A stretch of 39,657 nt of DNA from Acidobacteriota bacterium (lineage in GTDB: Bacteria > Acidobacteriota > Terriglobia > Terriglobales > Acidobacteriaceae). Of this stretch, positions 9,812 to 17,244 are shown one piece after another. The notes under the pieces were generated by a model. The model did not search any database and was not told the origin of the DNA. It saw only the letters and a list, made by a program, of their open reading frames with translations. The DNA is taken from positions 1 to 39,657 of the forward strand of contig JAJZCY010000007.1 of NCBI GenBank assembly GCA_021828835.1, written 5' to 3'. Within the stretch, counting starts at the first letter, position 1; each line of letters begins with the position of its first letter. The position numbers and the translations under genes are program-made.

Positions 9812-9883
9812 ATTCCCTCAGGGGCTAAAGCCCAGCCCATTCTTTGCGGCTTTTGCGACACGACTAAAGTCGTGCCCTGACAC
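9812..9883 (-). repeat. Repeat family C, copy 1: outer stem plus two inner hairpins, just upstream of queA
   Basis: TCAGGG-GCTAAAGCCC...CACGACTAAAGTCGTG-CCCTGA; second copy at 20962-21032. Confidence 0.8.
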
Positions 9884-9905
9884 AAGGCCGGAACTCTGGA
9901 GGATT

Positions 9906-10634
9906 TCATTGCGCCGCCTTTCCGAAGTGGGCGCAGGCGCGGAGGCGGGCGCGCTCGATGGCGGTGTTCAGCTCCTGGCGCTTGGGCTCGAACTCCTCGG
10001 GCTGGAGATCGGCGCGAACGTGCGTGTACCGCGCCCAGCTCACCACGATGCGCGTGAACGGCTTGGGGATGAGAAAGCGATCCCAGGAGTGCAGCACCCA
10101 GGCGCGCTCGGGCTCCAGGTGAAATGCGCCGATGGGCGCGCCGGTGAGCTGCGCCAGCTTCACCGGGCCCATCTTGGTCTGGTAGATGGGGCCGCGCGGG
10201 CCATCGGCGGTGAAGATGGCCGGGCCGCCGCTCTCGATGACCTGCTTCAAGCCGAGCAGCCCCTCGCGTGAGCCGCGCGAACTGGAGCCGCGCACTGCCT
10301 GAAATCCGAAGAGGTTGAGGACGCGTGTGACCAGCTCGCCGTCAAAGCTCTGGCTGATGAGGATGGTGGCGCGGGTGCGGCGAAAGTAGACGGTGCAGGG
10401 CAGCACGCACTGATGCCAGAAGCAGAAGATCCTTGCGCCGGCTCCTTCGCCCCAGGGCAGCGGCTCCGCGCCTTCTTCGGCGATGACCTCGAAACGCCAG
10501 GTGCGGCTGACGATACCCAGCAAGGCCCGGACAAGGGGAGGGACGATGAAGAGCGCGAGGCGCTGCGCCAGCGAAAACCGGGGCGTCGCCGAGGTTTCCT
10601 GGCGCGCAGTTTCTGTGACGGGCTCGGCGGTCAT
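9906..10634 (-). CDS. Lysophospholipid acyltransferase family protein (DUF374-like)
   Basis: FCFWHQCVLP, ILISQSFDGELVTRVLNLFGFQAVRGSSSRG, TADGPRGPIYQTKMGPVKLAQLTGAPI. Confidence 0.85.
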   Translation of the reverse strand: MTAEPVTETARQETSATPRFSLAQRLALFIVPPLVRALLGIVSRTWRFEVIAEEGAEPLPWGEGAGARIFCFWHQCVLPCTVYFRRTRATILISQSFDGELVTRVLNLFGFQAVRGSSSRGSREGLLGLKQVIESGGPAIFTADGPRGPIYQTKMGPVKLAQLTGAPIGAFHLEPERAWVLHSWDRFLIPKPFTRIVVSWARYTHVRADLQPEEFEPKRQELNTAIERARLRACAHFGKAAQ

Positions 10635-10677
10635 TCAGGGTTGATTGTAGCGGAGGGGTTGGCAGGACGCGGAGGGA

Positions 10678-10717
10678 GGTGGTCTCCCCGGTCTCAGAAG
10701 CGAGACCGGGGGCACGC
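10678..10717 (-). repeat. Repeat family A hairpin just downstream of the ABC permease
   Basis: GGTGGTCTCCCCGGTCTCAGAAGCGAGACCGGGGGCACG; shares GGTGGTCTCCC edge with the 8646 copy. Confidence 0.85.
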
Positions 10718-10724
10718 CGGCGGT

Positions 10725-11975
10725 TCAGCTATAGCGGAGCCAGCGGAAGATCTCGGGGAGGGTGGCGCGCTTGCCGTACATCAGGATGCCGATGCGATAG
10801 AGCTTGGAGGAGAACCACAGGGTGGCGAAGATGCTGATGACGAGCAGGGCGATGGAGACGCCGAACTGCCACAGCGGCGGAATCTCGGAGGCCATGCGCA
10901 GGAACATGACGATGGGCGCGGTGGGGGGAAAGAGCGAGGCGGCGACGGCCCAGAACGAGTTGGAGTCGTTCATGATGAGCACGATGAGTGCGAAGCTGAG
11001 CCAGGTGGGCGCGGCGGCCAGCGGCATGTACATCTGCAGCTCCTGCTCGGTTTCGCAGGTGGCGGCCAGGCCGGCAAAGAGCGAGCTGTAGAGCAGATAG
11101 CCGAGCACGAAGTAGAGCGGGAAGAGCACGCCCTCGAACCAGGAGAAGTGAACGGAGAACTGCCCGCTGAGGATGACGCTGGCGAAGGGCGTGGCCATGA
11201 TGGCTCCGGCGGCAACCAGCCAGATGGCTATCTGGGTGAGTCCTACGGCGCCCACGCCGATGAGCTTGCCGGCCAGCATGTCGCTGGGCTTGACGGTGGC
11301 CAGCATCACCTCGAAGATGCGCGAGGTCTTTTCCTGGATCACGGAGCGGGCCACGTTCATGCCATAGATCATGGTGGTGAGCGAGAGCAGGAAGGCCATG
11401 ACGTAGCCCTTCCAGAAGGAGGCCTGGGCATCGCTCCTCACGACGCGGCCGGCGGAGTTCACCTGGTAGGTGACGATGGGAACGCCCTTGGCCAGCGCGT
11501 CAGCCTGGGCTTTGGTGACGCCGCCGCGGGCGAGCTGTTCGTCGATGAGGCCGTTGTCCAGCGCATCGTGCAGGCGTGAGCCGGTCATGAAATCGCCTGC
11601 CGATTTGGAGATGTAGGTGGCCTCCGGCAGCGAACCGCGGGGCGCCTCGATCCACAGCATGCCATCGATGGCGCGGGTCTGAATCTGCTGAATGATCTGC
11701 GCGCGCATGTCGGGCGAAGCCGGCGCGATGACCTGGACGTCCATGCCGCTGTCGCCCTTTTCGTGCGCGAGCTGGTCGCGCACGTCATTGGCCAGAGCGG
11801 GATTCGTGGAGGCGACCACGATGTGCTTGTGTGCGCCGATGCCCAGGCTGGAACCGTAGCCGATGGCAACGATGACGGCGAAGAGGATGGGCAGGCCGAC
11901 GGTGGAGAGGCGGAAGGCGCGGCCGCGGATCTGCTCCAGGTATTCGCGTTTGGCGACGAGCAGAATGTTACGCAT
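10725..11975 (-). CDS. ABC-2 type transporter permease (NatB/YhaP-like)
   Basis: MRNILLVAKREYLEQIRGRAFRLSTVGLPILFAV; multiple TMs; adjacent ATPase gene. Confidence 0.85.
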   Translation of the reverse strand: MRNILLVAKREYLEQIRGRAFRLSTVGLPILFAVIVAIGYGSSLGIGAHKHIVVASTNPALANDVRDQLAHEKGDSGMDVQVIAPASPDMRAQIIQQIQTRAIDGMLWIEAPRGSLPEATYISKSAGDFMTGSRLHDALDNGLIDEQLARGGVTKAQADALAKGVPIVTYQVNSAGRVVRSDAQASFWKGYVMAFLLSLTTMIYGMNVARSVIQEKTSRIFEVMLATVKPSDMLAGKLIGVGAVGLTQIAIWLVAAGAIMATPFASVILSGQFSVHFSWFEGVLFPLYFVLGYLLYSSLFAGLAATCETEQELQMYMPLAAAPTWLSFALIVLIMNDSNSFWAVAASLFPPTAPIVMFLRMASEIPPLWQFGVSIALLVISIFATLWFSSKLYRIGILMYGKRATLPEIFRWLRYS

Positions 11976-12870
11976 CGACTTTGCCTCCCACGGTGCGGAT
12001 GAAGATCTCTTCGAGCGAGGGCTCAACCAGCTCGAAGCGGTAGATGGTGGCGACGGCGGCGGCCTCGTGCAGCAGCTTTTGTGCGTTGGCGTGCGGCTTG
12101 AGACGGATCTCGGCGTGGCCGGAGTAGTTGCGGGCTTCGGCGATCTGGCTGCTGTTCAGGAAGGACGGATCGCCCTCAAACTCGACGATGACATGATTGC
12201 GTTCGTAGCGGCTCTTGATCTCGCGCACCCGGCCGCTGAGCACCGCCTGGCCGTTGTTGATCAGGCAGATGGAGTCGCAGAGCTTCTCCACCTGGTCCAT
12301 GCGGTGGGTGGAGAAGAGGATGGCCCGGCCCTGGTCCTTGAGCTCGAGCAGGGTTCGCTCCAGCAGGGAAGCGTTGACGGGGTCGAGGCCACTGAAGGGC
12401 TCGTCCATGACGATGAGGCCGGGGTCGTGCAGAATGGTGCCGATGAACTGGATCTTCTGCTGCATGCCCTTGGAGAGCTCTTCGGTCTTCTTCTCGAGCG
12501 CTTGGTCGATTTCCAGGCGCTTTGCCCAGTCGATGGCGCGCCGGCGGGCGTCATGCGCGGAGACGCCGTGCAACTGGCCGAAGAAGACGAGCTGGTCCAG
12601 GACCTTCATCTTCTTATAGAGGCCGCGCTCTTCGGGCAGATAACCGACGCGATCGAGACTAGCGCGCTCGAAGGGCTTGCCGAAGAGGCTGACGCGGCCG
12701 GAGTCGGGCATGGTGATGCCCATCATCATGCGGATGGAGCTGGTTTTTCCGGCGCCGTTGGGGCCGAGCAGGCCGAACATCTGGCCGGCATCGATGGAGA
12801 GACTCAACTGCTGGACGGCAACCTTCTTTTCGTAGGCCTTGCGAACGTCCACAAGTTCGACAACTGGCAT
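11968..12870 (-). CDS. ABC transporter ATP-binding protein (NatA-like)
   Basis: Walker A GPNGAGKTS, signature LSKGMQQK, Walker B LIVMDEPFSGLDP; internal ATG (MPVVELVDVRKAYEKK) chosen. Confidence 0.92.
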   Translation of the reverse strand: MPVVELVDVRKAYEKKVAVQQLSLSIDAGQMFGLLGPNGAGKTSSIRMMMGITMPDSGRVSLFGKPFERASLDRVGYLPEERGLYKKMKVLDQLVFFGQLHGVSAHDARRRAIDWAKRLEIDQALEKKTEELSKGMQQKIQFIGTILHDPGLIVMDEPFSGLDPVNASLLERTLLELKDQGRAILFSTHRMDQVEKLCDSICLINNGQAVLSGRVREIKSRYERNHVIVEFEGDPSFLNSSQIAEARNYSGHAEIRLKPHANAQKLLHEAAAVATIYRFELVEPSLEEIFIRTVGGKVDA

Positions 12871-13024
12871 GAAGGCTCCGTGGCAGGATTTTCCAGCGGG
12901 TCGGGAATAGGGACCTGTCTGCCCTGAGTTTAACAAGCCGGGCGCGGGTGGGTGGCGGAAGCACAAACAGCAAGGCCGGCTGAATCGGAGACTCAGCCGG
13001 CCGGAAGGACTGGAGGGGCGGCGC

Positions 13025-13456
13025 TTATGCGGTTGGAGCCTTGGCGCAAAACTCGTCGAAGGCGCGGATCAGCTCGCCGGCGATCTGTTGGGCGGTGGAC
13101 TGCTCGATGATGAAGCGCTGCATCAGGTAGACCAGCTTGCCGTCGCGCAGGATGGCCACGGCGGGGGAGCTGGGCGGATTGCCCTCGAAGTAGCTGCGCG
13201 CGCGCTCGGTGGCCTCGCGATCCTGGCCGGCGAAGACCGTGATCTTGCGGTCCGGCTGGTGGGCGGAGTTGGCCAGCGCCAGGCGGACGCCGGGGCGGGC
13301 TTTGCCGGCGGCGCAGCCGCAGATGGAGTTGACCATCACGAGGGTCGTTCCGGGTTTGCCCAGAGCGGCGTCCACCTCTTCGGCGGTGCGGGTTTCCTCA
13401 AAGCCAGCGCGCACCAGCTCTTCGCGCATGGGAATGACCATCAGTTCTGGGTACAT
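13025..13456 (-). CDS. BrxA/BrxB-family bacilliredoxin (YphP/YqiW-like)
   Basis: MVNSICGCAAGKARPGV (CGC motif), KITVFAGQDREATERARSYFEGNPPSSPAVAI; internal start MYPELMVIPM. Confidence 0.85.
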   Translation of the reverse strand: MYPELMVIPMREELVRAGFEETRTAEEVDAALGKPGTTLVMVNSICGCAAGKARPGVRLALANSAHQPDRKITVFAGQDREATERARSYFEGNPPSSPAVAILRDGKLVYLMQRFIIEQSTAQQIAGELIRAFDEFCAKAPTA

Positions 13457-13620
13457 CGGGACCTCGTGGGGAAACAAAGGATTGCGGCCACGCGGCCGCA
13501 TAGGTCCATTTTAGCGGCTGGGGAGGATGGAAGCCAGCCGCGGAGGCGGTTGCCAATCGCACAGAGCGGGACGTGAGGGTTGGACTGTCGCTCCGGCGTT
13601 GAATCCGTTAGTCTTGCTCT

Positions 13621-14667
13621 TTGGAAGTCCGCGAGAACATTTCGCTTGCGCCGTTCACGACCTTCGGGATCGGGGGGCCGGCGCGCTGGTTTGCCGAGGC
13701 GAGGACTGAGGAGGACGTCGCCGAGGTGGCGGCGTGGGCCCGCCCGCGCGGTGTGCCGCTCTTCGTGCTGGGCGGCGGCAGCAATCTGCTGGTTGCCGAC
13801 CGCGGCTTTGATGGCCTGGTGCTGCACGTGGGGCTGCGCGGCATCGAAGCGAACGATGCAGGAGTCTTGCGCGCCGCGGCGGGCGAGCCGTGGGAGTTCT
13901 GCGTGCAGAAGAGCCTGGAGCTGGGATGGGCGGCCATCGAGTGCCTGTCGGGCATCCCGGGAACGGTGGGCGGAACGCCGGTGCAGAACGTGGGCGCTTA
14001 CGGGCAGGAGGTGGCGCCGGTCATCGAGCGGGTGCGCGCCTTCGACCTTGCCGAGGCTGCGTGGGTGGAGCTGAGCGCGGAGGAGTGCGGCTTTGCTTAT
14101 CGGCGCAGCCGCTTCAATACACGCGATCGCGGGCGGTTTGTGGTGACGCGCGTGGATTATCGGCTGACGCCGGGCGGCGCGCCGACGCTGCGCTACGCGG
14201 AGTTGCAGAAGGCGGTGGAGACAGCGCAGGCGGGCGGCGCGGAGCCGACGCTGGCGGAGGCAGCGGCGATTGTGCGCGAGATTCGGCGCGGCAAGGGAAT
14301 GCTGATTGTTCAGGACGATCCCGACTGCCGCAGCGCGGGGAGCTTTTTCAAGAATCCGGTCGTCAGCGAAGACCTCTTTCAGGAGATTGCCGCGCGCAGT
14401 TCGCCGCCGAAGTTTGCGGCCGAGCCGGGGCCGAACGGCGAGCCGCGGGTGAAGGTTCCGGCGGCGTGGCTGATCGAGCAGGCGGGATTTGCGAAGGGGT
14501 TTGCACTGGGCAACGCCGGCATCTCCACGCGGCACACGCTGGCGCTGGTGAATCGCGGCGGGGCGCGGGCGGAGGAGATTCTGGCGCTGGCTGGAAAGAT
14601 CGCGATTGCCGTCGAGGAGCGCTTCGGGGTTCGGCTGGAGATGGAGCCGGTGACGCTGGGGTTCTGA
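13621..14667 (+). CDS. murB: UDP-N-acetylenolpyruvoylglucosamine reductase
   Basis: NISLAPFTTFGIGGPARWF, VLGGGSNLLVADRGFDGLVLH, GIPGTVGGTPVQNVGAYGQE; TTG start inferred. Confidence 0.95.
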   Translation: MEVRENISLAPFTTFGIGGPARWFAEARTEEDVAEVAAWARPRGVPLFVLGGGSNLLVADRGFDGLVLHVGLRGIEANDAGVLRAAAGEPWEFCVQKSLELGWAAIECLSGIPGTVGGTPVQNVGAYGQEVAPVIERVRAFDLAEAAWVELSAEECGFAYRRSRFNTRDRGRFVVTRVDYRLTPGGAPTLRYAELQKAVETAQAGGAEPTLAEAAAIVREIRRGKGMLIVQDDPDCRSAGSFFKNPVVSEDLFQEIAARSSPPKFAAEPGPNGEPRVKVPAAWLIEQAGFAKGFALGNAGISTRHTLALVNRGGARAEEILALAGKIAIAVEERFGVRLEMEPVTLGF

Positions 14668-14698
14668 GGGCGTATTCACACGGTGCGATGAGAGAGAA

Positions 14699-14732
14699 GC
14701 AGCCGCAGATCCTTCGCTCTGCTCAGGATGAC
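14699..14732 (-). repeat. Repeat family B, copy 3
   Basis: GCAGCCGCAGATCCTTCGCTCTGCTCAGGATGAC. Confidence 0.7.
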
Positions 14733-14741
14733 AACTCCAAA

Positions 14742-15464
14742 TCATTCACTACTCTCCAGGCGCGCCAGCATGCGGCTGCGCTCGGCGGCGAGGACATCCT
14801 TTGCCGGGCCGAGCGCGATCTGGCGGCCTTCCTGCAACAACAGCACCTCGGACTCGGTGGCCAGCGCATCCGTGACGTCGTGGGTTGCCAGCACGGCTTG
14901 CACGCGGTGGGCGCGCAGCCATTGTTGCAGCCGCGCCAGCATTGCGTCGCTGGCGACGCCGTCGAGGGCGGAGAAGGGCTCATCGAGCAGCAGCAACTCG
15001 GGGGTGCGCGCCAGCGCCCGGGCGAGCGCGATGCGTTGCGCCTGTCCGCCGGATAAATGCTGGGGGCGGCGATCGGCGAGATCTTCCGCGTCGACAAGGG
15101 CCAACATTTGGCGGACGCGCTCGGCGCGTGCGGCGCGGTCGAGATGGCGCAGGCCGAAGGCGACGTTCTCGGTCACGCTGAGGTGAGGGAAGAGCGCGGG
15201 ATGCTGGGTGACGAAGGCGCTGGCACGCTGGCCGGGCACGATCCATAGTTTTTGCCCCGTGTCGGTCAGCAGGCGATCGCGGAACTGGACGCGGGCCTGC
15301 ACCTGCTCGCCGGGTCGGCTGCGGTCGAGGCCGGCGAGGATGCGCAGCAGCGTGCTTTTGCCGGCGCCGGAGGGACCGAAGATCACTGTCCACGGGGACG
15401 CCAGGCGGCACTCCACCTTCAGGTGGAAGCTGCCGCGGCGGGCATCGATGGCAAGCTCAAGCAC
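14742..15464 (-). CDS. modC: Molybdate ABC transporter ATP-binding protein (ModC-like)
   Basis: GPSGAGKSTLLRILAGL, LSGGQAQRIALARALA, LLLDEPFSALD; overlaps modB. Confidence 0.85.
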   Translation of the reverse strand: MLELAIDARRGSFHLKVECRLASPWTVIFGPSGAGKSTLLRILAGLDRSRPGEQVQARVQFRDRLLTDTGQKLWIVPGQRASAFVTQHPALFPHLSVTENVAFGLRHLDRAARAERVRQMLALVDAEDLADRRPQHLSGGQAQRIALARALARTPELLLLDEPFSALDGVASDAMLARLQQWLRAHRVQAVLATHDVTDALATESEVLLLQEGRQIALGPAKDVLAAERSRMLARLESSE

Positions 15465-16125
15465 GGCCGGCTCCGCGGGTTTGGGAGCGCGAGTAGAGGA
15501 AGGCGAGTGCCACCACGCTCATGCCCATCAGCACGAGAGCGGTGCGGTCGGCGGCGGCGTAGTCGAAGTTCTCCACCTGGTTGTAGAGCACGATGGAGAG
15601 GGTGCGGGTGGCGCCGGGAATGTCGCCGCCCAGCATGAGGACGACGCCGAATTCGCCCATGGTGTGCAGAAAGCTGAGTACCGCGGCGGTGATGAGCGAG
15701 CGTCTGGCTAGCGGCACGAGCAGATGCAGCACGACACGCAGATGGCCGGCGCCGAGCAGGCGGGCTGCGTCCACGAGGGACGAGTCCACCGAGGCGAAGC
15801 CGGCGACCAGCGGCTGCACGGCGAAGGGCAGACTGTAAATCACCGAGCCGACGACCAGGCCGCTGAAGGAGAAGGCCAGCGGATGGCCGAAGACGGCAAC
15901 GATGGCGCGGCCGAAGACAGTGCGCGGACCGAGCAGCACAAGCAGAAAAAATCCAAGCACCGTAGGCGGCAGGACCAGGGGCAGGGTAGCGACGGCCTCG
16001 ACGGCGGAGCGCCAGCGCGCCCGGCCCAGCACCACCCAGGCGGCCAGCGGCACCGAGAGGGCGAGCAGAATCGCCGTGGTCAGCGCCGAGAGCCGAAGCG
16101 AGAGAAGGAACGCCTGCCAGTCCAT
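15457..16125 (-). CDS. modB: Molybdate ABC transporter permease
   Basis: LPLVLPPTVLGFFLLVLLG, LHTMGEFGVVLMLGGDIPGATRTLSIVLYNQVE. Confidence 0.92.
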   Translation of the reverse strand: MDWQAFLLSLRLSALTTAILLALSVPLAAWVVLGRARWRSAVEAVATLPLVLPPTVLGFFLLVLLGPRTVFGRAIVAVFGHPLAFSFSGLVVGSVIYSLPFAVQPLVAGFASVDSSLVDAARLLGAGHLRVVLHLLVPLARRSLITAAVLSFLHTMGEFGVVLMLGGDIPGATRTLSIVLYNQVENFDYAAADRTALVLMGMSVVALAFLYSRSQTRGAGRA

Positions 16126-16234
16126 GAGGTCGCTTTCAGGGTATCGCGGCGGGGCGTGCTCGGGTGTTGTACGCAGGCGTCGGCGGGGTCCCCGCGAGCC
16201 TGGTTCACGATGTCTGCGATGTGCCCGGTCTGTA

Positions 16235-16268
16235 CCCCCCTCCCCCCCCACCCCCTCCCCCCGGGGGG
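16235..16268 (-). other. Extreme C/G homopolymer tract; predicted G-quadruplex on the modB-sense strand
   Basis: Plus strand CCCCCCTCCCCCCCCACCCCCTCCCCCCGGGGGG. Confidence 0.75.
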
Positions 16269-16330
16269 CTGCCCCACGTCCCGAGGTCTCTTGTTTTCAT
16301 CAGGATAGGCGGTCGATTTCCGGGCTAAAT

Positions 16331-16376
16331 TCTTTGTTTTGAGATGGTTCAGATCTACCGATCTTGAAAACAAAGA
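16331..16376. repeat. Inverted repeat TCTTTGTTTT...AAAACAAAGA
   Basis: 10-bp exact arms with extra nested near-complementarity. Confidence 0.55.
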
Positions 16377-16633
16377 GGTTAGCGTATGCTGCGGGGCAGC
16401 TTCTGGGTGCTCCTGTTCTGAGTATGCACAGAACGGGGAAATTGCTTGCAAATCCGGGGGCGGTAGCTCACAGCGGGCGGACTCGTGTTCGGGAATGGAG
16501 GTGGGATGGACGTTTGTAGGGACTGGTCTGATCGGCCCGAAGTGTTTGGGAGCGCGGTCTCCCGGTTGGACGGATGCCAGATACAGAGGCATTCTCAACG
16601 GGATGAGCTCTCGCATGGGGATACCCGACCCCG

Positions 16634-16739
16634 CTCATCGCGATCAAGCCGCGATGAACAGGGCACAGCCCCAATACTGCGATGAGTGGGCCACCTGCCT
16701 CATCGCGATGAAACTGCGATGACACGGGGCACAGCCCTG
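16634..16739 (-). repeat. Two adjacent family A-like units with CATCGCG-type stems
   Basis: CTCATCGCG-ATCAAGC-CGCGATGAACAGGGCACAGCCC and GTGGGCCACCTGCCTCATCGCGATGAAACTGCGATGACACGGGGCACAGCCC. Confidence 0.65.
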
Positions 16740-16856
16740 AGTGGATGGGTGCCGGCTTTCGGACCGATGAGTGGGCCACCTGCCGCGGTCATCGGCGGTT
16801 TTATCGTGGATGGGTGGGAGAGCACGATTTTTTTTAAGCCTGGCTGGGATTAGCGG

Positions 16857-16899
16857 TTTCCCACCCAAGCCGCAAACGGCGCGGCTTGGATGGGGCACA
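16857..16899 (-). repeat. Repeat family A hairpin, near-identical to the 8520 copy
   Basis: TTTCCCACCCAAGCCGCAAACGGCGCGGCTTGGATGGGGCAC. Confidence 0.85.
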
Positions 16900-16980
16900 A
16901 ATTCATCGTGCGGAACGCTTGGGCGGGCCACCTGCCAGGTTTTGAAGTGCGCCGCGTGGCCGATTGAGTGCAGTGGCCTC

Positions 16981-17220
16981 CCGGGTCTCAAAATCGAGAC
17001 CCGGGGCACCCCGAAGGTAGTGGTTGGGCACGCATCCTCAGATCTGGGCCACCCGCCCTCCCGGATCTCAAAATCGAGACCCGGGGCACCCCAAAGGTAG
17101 TGGTTGGGCACGCATCCTCAGATCCGGGCCACCCGCCCTCCCGGGTCTCAAAATCGAGACCCGGGGCACCCCAAAGGTAGTGGTTGGGCACGCATCCTCA
17201 GATCCGGGCCACCCGCCCCC
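16981..17220 (-). repeat. Three tandem 80-bp units, each with one family A hairpin
   Basis: CCGGGTCTCAAAATCGAGACCCGG recurs at 16981, 17061 and 17141 with exact 80-bp spacing and a handful of substitutions. Confidence 0.97.
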
Positions 17221-17244
17221 GGTGGCGAGGAGCGGAGGCCGCGC

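Noticed and set aside
13441-14745. 434-aa minus-strand ORF opposite murB
   Set aside because: murB is unambiguous on the plus strand; the antisense translation looks like a codon-bias artefact.
16981-17220. CRISPR array
   Set aside because: Only three units, and the whole 80-bp unit is repeated with no unique spacers; no cas genes nearby.
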